This document shows, piece by piece, positions 8,815 through 17,875 of a stretch of 36,842 nt of DNA. The DNA is from Pseudomonadota bacterium (GTDB lineage Bacteria > Pseudomonadota > Gammaproteobacteria > Steroidobacterales > Steroidobacteraceae). The position numbers were made by a program, and so were the translations under genes. Within the stretch, counting starts at the first letter, position 1, and every line of letters begins with the position of its first letter. Where the stretch lies: positions 1-36,842 of the forward strand of contig CANGFV010000007.1 of the NCBI GenBank assembly GCA_947453225.1. Reading direction: 5' to 3'. The notes below the pieces were generated by a model that made no database searches, was not told where the DNA came from, and saw nothing but the letters and a program-made list of their open reading frames with translations.

Positions 8815-9330
8815 CTAAGGTTTGCGTAATACCGAGGGTTGCTGCACGTAAAACCGTACAGGAGAACTGAGCATAATTTGTTTTCCCTGGGTGTCGAGTA
8901 CGGCCAAGGTCAACGTGTGTTCGCCACGATCGACTTCTGTAATGTCGTACTCCATCCCTTGTGGAGGAAAACCAGGCACTAAGCGACCATCCATGTATAA
9001 CGCTAGATGATGTTGGCTGTTTAAATTGGGTTCGACTCTCGCCGCAACTGAAACCACGCCTGCTGTATTGGCTACAGTCATCTCGGCGCTGGGTTTCCAA
9101 ATTTCGACATTGCTGTAATTGAGGGCCACCGAAGAACTGCTGCTGGCGCTCATGGCTTCCGGCACTGGCGATGGTGCGTATGTGCTTGGTGCTTGTAAAT
9201 TGACCTGTTCGGCGCCCGGCACCGGTTGATCGGAGAAATGCACTACGCCATTTGCGTCGCGCCACTTCCATATGTTGGCTGCCATCAATGGCATCGCAAG
9301 CAACAAGGCAAAGCAGGGCAGGTAGCGCAT
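8815..9330 (-). CDS. Exported DUF4124-domain protein in the glnA-ntrBC locus
   Basis: 171 residues from the ATG at 9330. A signal peptide (MRYLPCFALLLAMPLMA) is followed by ANIWKWRDANGVVHFSDQP, the DUF4124 signature (W-rich, then VHFSDQPVPG). A Ser/Ala/Pro-rich linker and a beta-rich C-terminal domain (LALYMDGRLVPG, GEHTLTLAVLDTQGK) follow. Proteins of this type commonly sit between glnA and ntrB in gammaproteobacteria, but no role is established. The start is ambiguous. An in-frame TTG at 9351 has AGGAG only three nt upstream, while the ATG at 9330 gives the better signal peptide but no Shine-Dalgarno. A periplasmic location is inferred. Confidence 0.85.
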   Translation of the reverse strand: MRYLPCFALLLAMPLMAANIWKWRDANGVVHFSDQPVPGAEQVNLQAPSTYAPSPVPEAMSASSSSSVALNYSNVEIWKPSAEMTVANTAGVVSVAARVEPNLNSQHHLALYMDGRLVPGFPPQGMEYDITEVDRGEHTLTLAVLDTQGKQIMLSSPVRFYVQQPSVLRKP

Positions 9331-9434
9331 GGTCGGGAAGCATACCCGCAAGATCTCCTAGAAACAAAGCCCTTCAGTGCAAGTACAGAGGCATCTTCAT
9401 ACCTGTACCTGCAACTATTCTCACATCTGCCTGT

Positions 9435-9465
9435 AGAGTCGGATTACGTAATGCAATCCGACTCT
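9435..9465 (-). terminator. Hairpin between glnA and the DUF4124-ntrBC genes
   Basis: A perfect 11-bp inverted repeat (AGAGTCGGATT / AATCCGACTCT) with a 9-nt loop lies 13 nt after the glnA stop. No T tract follows on the minus strand. It may therefore be an attenuating or mRNA 3'-stabilising hairpin that lowers readthrough from glnA into ntrBC rather than a full terminator. Confidence 0.65.
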
Positions 9466-9478
9466 GTCAGCAAAGCTA

Positions 9479-10891
9479 TTAGCAGCTGTAGTACATATCC
9501 ATTTCAGCTGGGTGGGTAGACATGCGCAGACGAGTGACTTCCTGCATCTTCAATGCGATGTAGGCATCAATCACGTCATCAGTAAACACGCCGCCCTTCT
9601 TGAGGAACTCGCGATCCTTATCCAAGTGCTCAAGCGCCATATCCAAGGAATGACACACTTGGGGAATGTGCTTGGCCTCTTCTGGCTCCAGATCATATAG
9701 ATCCTTATCTGCAGCTTCGCCTGGATGAATCTTGTTCTGGATACCATCCAGACCAGCCATCATCATGGCAGCGAAGGCGAAGTAAGGATTGGCTGACGAA
9801 TCTGGGAAGCGCACTTCGATACGACGTGCCTTAGGATTTGCAACCCATGGAATACGAATAGACGCAGAACGGTTACGTGCTGAATAAGCCAACATCACAG
9901 GGGCTTCAAAGCCTGGCACTAAGCGCTTGTAGCTGTTGGTACCCGCATTAGTGAACGCATTGATGGCCTTGGCGTGCTTGATGATACCGCCGATGTAGTA
10001 CAACGCAGTTTCAGACAGACCGCCGTATTGGTCACCAGCAAACAATGCAACACCTGCTTTTTGCAGAGATTGGTGCACGTGCATACCAGAACCGTTGTCG
10101 CCAACTAATGGCTTAGGCATGAAAGTAGCTGTTTTGCCGTGTAAGTGGGCAACGTTATGTACGACGTACTTCAGCATCTGTACTTCGTCGGCCTTGCGCA
10201 CCAAACCACCCGCGCCAACGCCGATTTCGCATTGACCACCGGTAGCCACTTCATGGTGATGCACTTCCACGACCATGCCCATTTCTTCGAGCACATTACA
10301 CATAGAAGCACGGATGTTCTGGAAGGCATCGACTGGAGGTACTGGGAAGTAACCGCCCTTCACACCTGGACGATGACCGGTGTTGCCTTCTGGATACACG
10401 GTGTTGGAGTTCCACGCACCTTGTTGTGAATCGATGGCATAACCGCAGCTATGCATGTCGTTGTTATAGCGCACGCTATCGAAAATGAAAAATTCATTTT
10501 CAGGGCCGAACAAAGCGCCATCGGCAATGCCGGTAGACTTCAAATAGGCTTCAGCGCGCTTGGCCACTGAACGTGGATCGCGGTCATAACCTTGCATGGT
10601 GGCAGGCTCGAGCACGTCGCAACGGATGATGATGGTTGGATCTTCAAAGAAAGGATCGGCAACGGCGGTAGTGGCATCCGGCATCAAAATCATGTCGGAT
10701 TCATTAATGCCCTTCCAACCGGCAATCGACGAACCGTCGAACATTTTGCCGTCAGAGAAGAACTTAGCATCTACTTGTGATGCTGGAACGGTTACGTGTT
10801 GCTCCTTGCCGCGGGTATCCGTGAATCGAAGATCCACGTAACGAATTTCCTTCTCTTTAATCAAGCTGAGAACGTCAGCGCCGGTTGTCAT
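9479..10891 (-). CDS. glnA: Glutamine synthetase, type I (GSI-beta)
   Basis: Forms glutamine from glutamate, ammonia and ATP as a cytoplasmic dodecamer. The 470 residues match the enterobacterial length. The N-terminus has [11 protein letters not shown] (the family DGSS loop). Active-site elements include [11 protein letters not shown] (128-138), [14 protein letters not shown] (211-224), [14 protein letters not shown] (258-271) and NRSASIRIP (340-348). The adenylylation site is Y399 in [11 protein letters not shown], so control by the GlnE adenylyltransferase is expected; GlnE is not in this window. The start has a strong Shine-Dalgarno (GGAGGAG about 7 nt upstream). It is the first gene of the ntrBC locus, preceded by the sigma-54 promoter at 10989-11004. 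Confidence 0.98.
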   Translation of the reverse strand: MTTGADVLSLIKEKEIRYVDLRFTDTRGKEQHVTVPASQVDAKFFSDGKMFDGSSIAGWKGINESDMILMPDATTAVADPFFEDPTIIIRCDVLEPATMQGYDRDPRSVAKRAEAYLKSTGIADGALFGPENEFFIFDSVRYNNDMHSCGYAIDSQQGAWNSNTVYPEGNTGHRPGVKGGYFPVPPVDAFQNIRASMCNVLEEMGMVVEVHHHEVATGGQCEIGVGAGGLVRKADEVQMLKYVVHNVAHLHGKTATFMPKPLVGDNGSGMHVHQSLQKAGVALFAGDQYGGLSETALYYIGGIIKHAKAINAFTNAGTNSYKRLVPGFEAPVMLAYSARNRSASIRIPWVANPKARRIEVRFPDSSANPYFAFAAMMMAGLDGIQNKIHPGEAADKDLYDLEPEEAKHIPQVCHSLDMALEHLDKDREFLKKGGVFTDDVIDAYIALKMQEVTRLRMSTHPAEMDMYYSC

Positions 10892-10988
10892 GAACTACTC
10901 CTCCGGAAAACAATGTTTGCTTAGTGAATACATGACCTCGGTCGCTTCTTTAGGCTAACCGTAGGTTGAATGCTCTGGCTCAATGAAG

Positions 10989-11004
10989 TGCAGGAACCAT
11001 GCCA
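10989..11004 (-). promoter_or_regulatory. Sigma-54 promoter of glnA
   Basis: The minus strand reads TGGCATGGTTCCTGCA. Against the sigma-54 consensus (TGGCACG-N4-TTGCW) it keeps the invariant GG at -24 and GC at -12 with exact spacing, and 11 of 13 specified positions match. The predicted start is about 10978. Confidence 0.8.
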
Positions 11005-11077
11005 GCGCACTGCCTTAGCGCAACACCGCGCCAACGCTGAAATATTCGCTCTACCTTCAATGTAGCCGGGAGATTTT

Positions 11078-11094
11078 AGCACCAAGATAAAGCA
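11078..11094 (-). promoter_or_regulatory. Candidate NtrC-binding site, centre -108
   Basis: The plus strand reads AGCACC-N5-AAAGCA. It matches 12 of 17 positions of the near-palindromic NtrC consensus TGCACCAAAATGGTGCA. Its centre is 108 bp upstream of the predicted sigma-54 start. The match is weak on its own; the position gives it weight. Confidence 0.45.
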
Positions 11095-11109
11095 AGCTGG
11101 GCATCTTTA

Positions 11110-11126
11110 AGCGCCAGAAAAGGGCA
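11110..11126 (-). promoter_or_regulatory. Candidate NtrC-binding site, centre -140
   Basis: The plus strand reads AGCGCC-N5-AGGGCA (11 of 17 consensus positions). It is centred 140 bp upstream of the predicted start and 32 bp (three helical turns) from the site at 11078-11094. This is the spacing of the two strong NtrC sites at E. coli glnA. Confidence 0.45.
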
Positions 11127-11282
11127 TAAGTTGAAAATGACTTCGTCACTCAGCAGCTTTGGAGCGAAGTTTTGTGTTGATTGTTCAGGTGGCTGTAATT
11201 ACCCTGCCGCGCTTGGATAACGGATTGATTAATGAGCTTTTCCTGAAAAATTCCCGCTGATGCACCGCCCAGTAGTTCACCC

Positions 11283-12230
11283 ATGACCAGTTCCAGCCCT
11301 CGCCCTCCTCAAACTTTCCAAGACCTGATCCTTGCGCTGCAGCGCTACTGGGCCGATCAGGGCTGTGCCATCCTGCAACCTTACGACATGGAAGTGGGTG
11401 CGGGCACCAGCCACACCGCCACTTTTTTAAGGGCGCTGGGACCTGAACCGTGGAAAGCCGGCTATGTGCAGCCTAGCCGCCGACCCAAAGACGGTCGATA
11501 TGGCGATAACCCCAACCGTTTACAGCACTACTACCAATTTCAGGTGGTACTCAAACCGGCGCCTGCCAATATTTTGGAACTGTACTTGGGCTCTCTGGAA
11601 GCCGTGGGTTTTGATCTCAAAGTAAATGACATTCGTTTTGTTGAAGACGATTGGGAAAATCCCACCTTGGGCGCTTGGGGCTTGGGCTGGGAAGTGTGGC
11701 TCAATGGCATGGAAGTCACGCAGTTCACCTACTTCCAACAAGTGGGAGGTATTGATTGCAAGCCAATCACCGGCGAGATTACCTATGGCTTAGAGCGTTT
11801 GTCCATGTATCTACAAGGCGTAGATAACGTATTTGATTTGGTTTACGCGCCAGGCATCACCTATCGAGATGTATTCCACCAAAACGAAGTAGAACAAAGT
11901 ACCTACAACTTCCAACACAGCGATGTGGATTTCCTGTTCAACGCCTTTGGTAATTATGAAAAACAAGCCAAGCATTTAATGGAACAGCAGTTAGCCCTGC
12001 CGGCATATGAACAAGTGCTGAAAGCAGCACATACATTCAATCTGTTAGATGCGCGTGGTGCCATCAGCGTTACCGAACGTGCGGCTTATATTGGACGCAT
12101 TCGTAATTTGGCGCGCAGCGTCGCACAAAGTTATTTGGACAGCCGTGCACGATTAGGATTTCCAATGGCCCCCAAAGAGTGGGCCGCAGAAGTGTTGGCT
12201 CAATTAGAAAAGAATAAGAAGGTTGCCTGA
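11283..12230 (+). CDS. glyQ: Glycyl-tRNA synthetase alpha subunit
   Basis: Class II aminoacyl-tRNA synthetase subunit; with GlyS it forms the bacterial alpha2beta2 enzyme that charges tRNA-Gly. The 315 residues and near-identity to family blocks leave no doubt: [59 protein letters not shown] and [11 protein letters not shown]. The C-terminus ([12 protein letters not shown]) is also typical. The ATG at 11283 has no clear Shine-Dalgarno but sits at the right place for the family. Three nt separate its stop from the glyS ATG. Confidence 0.98.
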   Translation: MTSSSPRPPQTFQDLILALQRYWADQGCAILQPYDMEVGAGTSHTATFLRALGPEPWKAGYVQPSRRPKDGRYGDNPNRLQHYYQFQVVLKPAPANILELYLGSLEAVGFDLKVNDIRFVEDDWENPTLGAWGLGWEVWLNGMEVTQFTYFQQVGGIDCKPITGEITYGLERLSMYLQGVDNVFDLVYAPGITYRDVFHQNEVEQSTYNFQHSDVDFLFNAFGNYEKQAKHLMEQQLALPAYEQVLKAAHTFNLLDARGAISVTERAAYIGRIRNLARSVAQSYLDSRARLGFPMAPKEWAAEVLAQLEKNKKVA

Positions 12231-12233
12231 TTC

Positions 12234-14345
12234 ATGACGATGCAAAATTTATTGGTTGAATTGTTTGTTGAAGAGCTTCCGCCTAAAGCATTAAAGAACT
12301 TGGGCGAAAGTTTTGCAGCCACTTTATCTGAAAGCCTAAAGACTCAAGGCCTTACAAACGCGCAGTCGATCACCACATCGTTTGCATCACCACGACGCCT
12401 TGCGGTGCATATCACCCAAGTTGCACCAGCCGCTGCGGATAAAGCCATTCAACAAAAACTTATGCCTGTCAGTGTGGCGCTGACTGCCGATGGCGTGGCG
12501 ACACCTGCGCTACTTAAAAAGCTCACTAGCTTGGGCCTTACTGAACAAGCGTTACCACAATTAAAACGCGCGCCAGATGGCAAAACAGAAGCGTTGTTCT
12601 TAGATATTCAAGTAGCAGGAGTAACTCTTGCAGAGGGCTTACAAAAAGCGCTTGATGAAACGCTATCTAAATTACCTATTCCAAAAGTAATGAGTTATCA
12701 ACTGAATGATGGTTGGAGCAGCGTTAATTTTGTCAGACCCGCGCATGGATTAGTTGCATTACACGGCGCTAGTATTGTGCAAATCTCTGTATTGGGATTG
12801 GCTGCAGGACGGACCACACAAGGACATCGCTTTGAAGCTCGCCAACCTCAAATTGATATTAAGGATGCAGACAGTTATGCATCGCAACTTGAAAATGAAG
12901 GCGCAGTACTTGCCAGCTTTGCTGCACGCCGAAATGAGATTGCTCGACAACTCCATAATGCGGCTACACAAGAAGACTTACAGCCTATCACCGATGAAGC
13001 GCTACTTGATGAAGTCACGGCACTGGTGGAACGCCCGAATGTACTGACCTGTCAATTTGAAAAAGAATTTTTGGAGGTGCCTGCAGAATGTTTAATTCTG
13101 ACCATGAAGGCCAATCAAAAATATTTTCCGTTGCTTGATGCCACAGGAAAGTTAACCCACAAGTTCTTAGTGGTGAGCAATATCCGACCCACAGATGCCA
13201 GTCGCGTCATTCAAGGCAATGAACGCGTGGTGCGCCCACGTCTGGCCGATGCAAAGTTCTTCTTTGACGAAGATCGTAAACATACGCTGATGTCACGGCT
13301 GACTAAGCTCAGCAAAGTGGTGTATCACAATCAATTGGGTTCGCAGTTGGATCGTGTTGAGCGCGTACGCTCATTGGCTAAGTTGATTGGCACACAACTT
13401 GGCAAAGATACTGATGCCAAAGCGGATCAAGCCGCACAAATTGCCAAAGCTGATTTAGTCACCGATATGGTCGGTGAATTCCCTGAGCTGCAAGGCATCA
13501 TGGGCCGCTACTACGCTTTAGCTGATGGCCTAGATAACGAAGTGGCTGAGGCCATTCGTGAACAGTATCTACCGCGTGGTGCTGGTGATGAATTACCGGT
13601 CACGTCTACCGGTATGGCCCTAGCGATTGCTGAAAAACTAGAAACTCTCTGTGGCATTTTTGCAGTGGGACAAAAACCTACAGGCACTAAAGATCCGTTT
13701 GGTTTACGGCGTGCCGCCATTGGTTTATTGCGCATTCTCATCGAACGCAAATTGCCATTAAACCTCAGCGCTTTAATTGAACATGCACTGCAACAGCAAC
13801 CACTTCAAGTAAAGTCCGATGTAGCTGCTGAAGTTTATGACTACATCATGGAACGTCTGCGCGGTTACTATTTAGAAGGGTCAACGCACTTAGCTATCAC
13901 CACAGAAATGTTTGATGCGGTGCTGGCTAATCGACCCACCTCTCCCTTAGATTTTGATACGCGACTTCGTGCGCTTGATGGGTTTCTTAAGCTCAGCGAT
14001 GCTCAAGCCTTGGCGGCTGCGAATAAACGTATTAATAATATTCTCAAGAAAACCGATGCTGCCAATACTGGCGTTCAGCCTGAATGCTTTGTGGAAAATG
14101 CTGAACGTTCGTTGTTTGAACAACTTCAAAACGCTGAAGCCGATACAGCACCTTTGTTTGCTGCGGGTAATTATCAAGCCGCGTTAACACGACTCGCTCT
14201 ATTACGCGCAAGTGTTGACCAATTTTTTGATTCTGTCATGGTCATGGCCGATGATCTAAAGGTTCGACAGAATCGTCTGGCCTTACTCTCGCGATTGCGC
14301 AGCGTATTTCTAAAAGTAGCCGACTTATCTTGCTTGCCTGGCTGA
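12234..14345 (+). CDS. glyS: Glycyl-tRNA synthetase beta subunit
   Basis: 703 residues, near the family length of about 690. Family blocks visible are LLVELFVEELPPKAL at the N-terminus, FASPRRLAV, WSSVNFVRPAHGLVALHG, GHRFEA, ANQKYFPLLD, LVVSNIRP, GNERVVRPRLADAKFFFDED, VYHNQLGSQLDRV, DMVGEFPELQGIMGRYYA and DPFGLRRAAIGLLRIL. The subunit carries the HD-like and anticodon-binding regions and is needed for tRNA recognition. An in-frame ATG six nt downstream (12240) is an equally possible start. It is co-transcribed with glyQ, and plsC begins five nt after its stop. Confidence 0.98.
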   Translation: MTMQNLLVELFVEELPPKALKNLGESFAATLSESLKTQGLTNAQSITTSFASPRRLAVHITQVAPAAADKAIQQKLMPVSVALTADGVATPALLKKLTSLGLTEQALPQLKRAPDGKTEALFLDIQVAGVTLAEGLQKALDETLSKLPIPKVMSYQLNDGWSSVNFVRPAHGLVALHGASIVQISVLGLAAGRTTQGHRFEARQPQIDIKDADSYASQLENEGAVLASFAARRNEIARQLHNAATQEDLQPITDEALLDEVTALVERPNVLTCQFEKEFLEVPAECLILTMKANQKYFPLLDATGKLTHKFLVVSNIRPTDASRVIQGNERVVRPRLADAKFFFDEDRKHTLMSRLTKLSKVVYHNQLGSQLDRVERVRSLAKLIGTQLGKDTDAKADQAAQIAKADLVTDMVGEFPELQGIMGRYYALADGLDNEVAEAIREQYLPRGAGDELPVTSTGMALAIAEKLETLCGIFAVGQKPTGTKDPFGLRRAAIGLLRILIERKLPLNLSALIEHALQQQPLQVKSDVAAEVYDYIMERLRGYYLEGSTHLAITTEMFDAVLANRPTSPLDFDTRLRALDGFLKLSDAQALAAANKRINNILKKTDAANTGVQPECFVENAERSLFEQLQNAEADTAPLFAAGNYQAALTRLALLRASVDQFFDSVMVMADDLKVRQNRLALLSRLRSVFLKVADLSCLPG

Positions 14346-14350
14346 GGCGG

Positions 14351-15070
14351 ATGGCCTTGCTACAACTGCTACGCTCCATCGTTTTTACCGGCTGTTTTTT
14401 TCTCAGCACGACGGTCTATGCCCTAATCATTTTATTATTCGGCTGGGCATTACCGTATTCAGGTCGTTGGGCTATTGCGCGCAACTGGTCTGTCGTTAAT
14501 CTGTGGCTACTCAAAGTATTGTGTAAGCTCAGCTATGTTGTTGAAGGTCGTGAGCATCTGCCTCAAGGGCATCATGTCTCGATGTGGAAGCATGCTTCAA
14601 CCTGGGAAACCATTGCACAAGCTTCTATTCTTCCAGCGCAAGCTTGGGTACTTAAACGCGAATTGCTGTGGATTCCCATCGTGGGCTGGGCATTGCGCTT
14701 AATGCAACCGATTGCGATTAATCGTTCCGCGGGCAGTGCTGCAGTTAAACAAGTGATCAGCCAAGGCAAAGCCCGACTGAGTGATGGACGATGGGTGGTA
14801 ATTTTTCCTGAAGGCACTCGTACTGCGGTAGGCGAGCAACGCAAGTACGGCATCAGTGGTGCGCTATTGGCCATTGAAGCAGGAACAATCATTATTCCGG
14901 TAGCGCATACCGCAGGCTATTTTTGGCCCCGCCGCGGTTGGTTAAAACGACCAGGCATTATCAAGGTGGTCATCGGTCGCCCGATTCAGACGACAGGTCG
15001 TGATGCACGCGAAGTCACCGCTGAAATTCAAACCTGGATTGAAACTACAATTGCTAGTCGCGTTAATTAA
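14351..15070 (+). CDS. plsC: 1-acyl-sn-glycerol-3-phosphate acyltransferase (PlsC/LPAAT family)
   Basis: Inner-membrane acyltransferase of phospholipid synthesis, making phosphatidate from lysophosphatidate and an acyl donor. The ATG at 14351 (MALLQLLRSIVFTGC) has GAGG just upstream and gives 239 residues; an in-frame TTG at 14330 would lie inside glyS. One or two N-terminal hydrophobic segments are followed by the acyltransferase motifs. The first is KHASTWET, an H-x4-E variant of the usual H-x4-D. The conserved FPEGTRT follows, with the proline-containing block TIIIPVAHTAG. In Pseudomonas a plsC homologue also lies near glyS, with gmhB between; gmhB is absent here. Convergent with the efflux operon (7 bp between stops). 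Confidence 0.88.
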   Translation: MALLQLLRSIVFTGCFFLSTTVYALIILLFGWALPYSGRWAIARNWSVVNLWLLKVLCKLSYVVEGREHLPQGHHVSMWKHASTWETIAQASILPAQAWVLKRELLWIPIVGWALRLMQPIAINRSAGSAAVKQVISQGKARLSDGRWVVIFPEGTRTAVGEQRKYGISGALLAIEAGTIIIPVAHTAGYFWPRRGWLKRPGIIKVVIGRPIQTTGRDAREVTAEIQTWIETTIASRVN

Positions 15071-15077
15071 TTCGAGT

Positions 15078-16643
15078 TTAGTGGCCGCCCATGCCGCCAC
15101 GACCCGTGAAGGGTGGTTTGCACAACCAAATGACGGGAATCAGTGAAATAAAGACGATACCGAACAGCCAATACAAATCATTGGCGGCCATCGTGGACGC
15201 CTGCTGTCCCACCATATAATTGGTTACGCCCAGTGCCTGCTGATCGCTCAGCCCGCCCGAACTTAACACGCCCTGATAGTGCTGCCAGCCTTCGCTGTTG
15301 GTGCGCACGTGCTCGACCAACACGCCATGATGAATTTCTGTGCGGTGATTCCACAGAAAAATAGAAAGGGCCGTAGAAATACTACCCGCCAACGTGCGCA
15401 TGAAATTACTTAAACCCGACGCGGCCGCAAGCTCACTGGGTTTTACATGAGAAAGCAGAATGGCATTCAGTGGTAGAAAGAACATGGGCATCCCTAAGCC
15501 CTGCCATAGTCGTGGTGAAGCAAACTGAGCAAAGGTAGCTTGGTCATTTAAGGTGGCTGACCAAAAAGAACATACACCAAAAATGACAAACGCTAAGGAG
15601 GCCACCACGCGTAAATTCAAGCGATTTATGTTTTTACCCACAATGGGCGCGATCATCATGGCAAAGATACCAATGGGTGCCATCGCAAGCCCCGCATCTG
15701 AAGCGGTATAACCAAGAGTAGTCTGTAGCCACAACGGAAACACCACGTTGATACCGAAGAAGGCAAAGTAGCCCAAGCTAATCGCTATTGTGCCCATCAA
15801 AAAATTGCGTTCCTGAAATAGATGCAGATCCAGCACCGGATGCTTGTCCGTCAACTCCCACACAATTAAGTAAATCAAGGCCACTGCAGCAATCGCACTC
15901 ATCATGATGATGCGCGGTGATTCAAACCAATCGTACTCGTTGCCATTATCCAAGGTGTATTGCAGACAGCCCACACCAATCACTAGCAGCGTTAAACCAA
16001 CCACATCAATGGGCACTCTCATGAGTTGTGATTCGCGGTTTTTAAGAATGTTCCAAGTCACTGCCGCGCCCAGCAAGCCCACTGGAATGTTGATGAAGAA
16101 CAACCAAGGCCACGATAAATTGTCTGTAATCCACCCGCCCATTATCGGTCCACAAATAGGCGCAACAATCACCACCATGGCCCAGATGCCCATTGCCATT
16201 CCGCGTTTCTGTGGTGGGTAATTTCTTAACAATAACGCTTGAGCAATCGCCACCATCGGACCCGAAACCAACCCTTGAATCAGGCGCGCTACCACTAACA
16301 TGGTCATGCTAGTTGCAAATCCACATAACGCGGAGAACAACACAAATAGCAACATGGAGGTAACAAAGGTGCGCACTTCACCAAAGCGACGTGCAATCCA
16401 GCCGGTGATCGGCTGCATAATAGCTGCGGCTAATGAATAGGAACTCACCGTCCAAGTGCCTTCAGCAGGACTGACACCAAGACTACCCGCAATGGCGGGA
16501 ATCGAGACATTCACAATGGTGATGTCGAGCACTTCCATAAACGTGGCTAATGCCACGGCAATGGTCAACAACGCCAGCTGCATGCCCTGCAATGGCGGAA
16601 ATTCACCAGCAGCATCACGCTGAAGTGCAGGAGTATTACTCAT
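15078..16643 (-). CDS. emrB: EmrB-type MFS multidrug exporter (DHA2, 14 TM)
   Basis: 521-residue drug:proton antiporter of the DHA2 family, expected to work with the adaptor at 16656 and the outer-membrane factor at 17876 as a tripartite pump. The first helix has LATFMEVLDITIVNVSIPAIAG, the DHA2 signature carrying the membrane-embedded acidic residue. The loop 2-3 and motif C regions are also recognisable (GWIARRFGEVRTF; LLLRNYPPQKRG; GPIMGGWI). About 14 helices can be counted. The tail is glycine-rich (FTGRGGMGGH). It starts 12 nt after the adaptor stop. Substrates cannot be predicted from sequence, and no regulator gene is adjacent. Confidence 0.92.
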   Translation of the reverse strand: MSNTPALQRDAAGEFPPLQGMQLALLTIAVALATFMEVLDITIVNVSIPAIAGSLGVSPAEGTWTVSSYSLAAAIMQPITGWIARRFGEVRTFVTSMLLFVLFSALCGFATSMTMLVVARLIQGLVSGPMVAIAQALLLRNYPPQKRGMAMGIWAMVVIVAPICGPIMGGWITDNLSWPWLFFINIPVGLLGAAVTWNILKNRESQLMRVPIDVVGLTLLVIGVGCLQYTLDNGNEYDWFESPRIIMMSAIAAVALIYLIVWELTDKHPVLDLHLFQERNFLMGTIAISLGYFAFFGINVVFPLWLQTTLGYTASDAGLAMAPIGIFAMMIAPIVGKNINRLNLRVVASLAFVIFGVCSFWSATLNDQATFAQFASPRLWQGLGMPMFFLPLNAILLSHVKPSELAAASGLSNFMRTLAGSISTALSIFLWNHRTEIHHGVLVEHVRTNSEGWQHYQGVLSSGGLSDQQALGVTNYMVGQQASTMAANDLYWLFGIVFISLIPVIWLCKPPFTGRGGMGGH

Positions 16644-16655
16644 TCCGGCGATGAC

Positions 16656-17834
16656 TTAAGGTTGGCGCGCGATGATGGCTTCAGCTTGCGCTACCGCTTG
16701 CGAGACATCCAAATCATAAATTGAAGTCTCTGCCTTAAAGTTGCTCGGCCCTACTACCGGAATGACTGGGCCTGAACGATCGTGTGTATCTACAGTGGCA
16801 TGCATAGAAAGACCGACGCGTAATGGATGTTGTTCAACTTCGCGAGCATCAAGCGCAATACGCACGGGCACGCGTTGAATCACCTTAATCCAATTGCCCG
16901 CTGCGTTCTGTGGTGGCAGCAAGGCAAAGGCAGCGCCTGTACCTGCTGAGATACCCGTCACTTTGCCGTGATAAATCACCTCATTGCCATATAGGTCGCT
17001 TTTTATTTGCGCGGGTTGACCAATACGTAAGTGGCCTAACTGACTTTCTTTGAAATTAGCATCCACCCACACTTCACTGATGGGAATAATGGTCAACAAT
17101 GGCTGTCCCGGTTGAATGTGTTGACCGGGCTGCAAATTTTTCTGCGCCACATGACCACTGATCGGCGCTTTGACTACGGTGCGCTGCGTGTTGATCCATG
17201 CATCAATGTACGCCTGCTTAGTCTGCTGCACTGCTGGGTTGGTATGCACCGTACTGCCATCCACCATGGCGTGTGCGGCTTTCAACTGTTGTTCACTTTG
17301 CTTCAAAGCCGCTTCAGCTTGCGTTACCGCATCACGTGCGTGACGTAATTCTTCTCCTGCAATTGCTTCATTGACCTGTAACGGTTCACGCCGTTTCAAA
17401 TCTTCTTTGGCGCGCGACACGTCTAACTTGCGCATGACTAGCGTGGCATCAAACTGATCAGCTTGGGCTTTCAACTGATGGTACTGTCGTACACTTAATG
17501 CCAGTGCACTACTCGCCTTGTCTAATGCATTCTGCGCATCAGTGGCATCCAGCTTAGCAATTACTTGCCCAGCACTGACCCACTGGTTCTCCTCTGCCAT
17601 GACGCTTACTACCGTTCCTGGAATTTGCGAAGTCAGTGTGACTTGGCTGCCGCCCACATAAGCATCATCTGTGTACTCACGTTGCGAGGAAACAAAATAC
17701 CACCACAACGTAGCGCCCACCAAAGTCGCTAGTAACACAGTGGTCACCACCATTAACGCGCGACGACGTTTGCCATTTGAGGGTGCAGCCTCAACGCTGG
17801 TATTTACGCCGGGTTGGTTTACTACAGAAGTCAT
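16656..17834 (-). CDS. emrA: EmrA/HlyD-family periplasmic adaptor (membrane fusion protein)
   Basis: 392 residues: a short cytoplasmic N-terminus (NGKRRRA), one membrane anchor at about 27-48 (LMVVTTVLLATLVGATLWWYF), then the adaptor body. The biotinyl-lipoyl halves are visible as VTLTSQIPGTVVSVMAEEN and VKAPISGHVAQKNLQPGQ, flanking a long alpha-helical hairpin (about residues 110-200). The beta-barrel region follows (PISEVWVDANFKESQL). This is the EmrA arrangement and links the MFS exporter to the outer-membrane factor. It sits 41 nt downstream of the outer-membrane factor gene in the same operon. Confidence 0.92.
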   Translation of the reverse strand: MTSVVNQPGVNTSVEAAPSNGKRRRALMVVTTVLLATLVGATLWWYFVSSQREYTDDAYVGGSQVTLTSQIPGTVVSVMAEENQWVSAGQVIAKLDATDAQNALDKASSALALSVRQYHQLKAQADQFDATLVMRKLDVSRAKEDLKRREPLQVNEAIAGEELRHARDAVTQAEAALKQSEQQLKAAHAMVDGSTVHTNPAVQQTKQAYIDAWINTQRTVVKAPISGHVAQKNLQPGQHIQPGQPLLTIIPISEVWVDANFKESQLGHLRIGQPAQIKSDLYGNEVIYHGKVTGISAGTGAAFALLPPQNAAGNWIKVIQRVPVRIALDAREVEQHPLRVGLSMHATVDTHDRSGPVIPVVGPSNFKAETSIYDLDVSQAVAQAEAIIARQP

Positions 17835-17875
17835 TAGTGAGTACTCAACTTAAAATACTTTGTCTTTATAAAAGC

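Larger units (their letters stand above)
10892..11282. promoter_or_regulatory. 391-bp divergent control region glnA / glyQ
   Basis: The half nearer glnA holds the sigma-54 promoter (10989-11004), giving a predicted start at about 10978 and an 87-nt leader. Two weak NtrC-like sites lie at 11078-11094 and 11110-11126. The half nearer glyQ (about 11127-11282) must contain the glyQ promoter, but I found no -35/-10 pair I would defend and no T-box-like leader. No ORF of note is present. Confidence 0.7.

Noticed and set aside
8744-9367. 207-residue minus-strand open frame overlapping the DUF4124 gene
   Set aside because: It is a different frame over the DUF4124 gene, with no family-like sequence. 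The 171-residue frame has a signal peptide and the DUF4124 motif.
11127-11282. T-box or other tRNA-sensing leader upstream of glyQ
   Set aside because: No T-box sequence or terminator/antiterminator pair is visible, and such leaders are typical of Gram-positives.
12754-13047. Open frames on either strand within glyS, and similar ones in glnA, gyrB, ntrC and recF
   Set aside because: They lie entirely within strongly supported genes and have no Shine-Dalgarno or recognisable domain.
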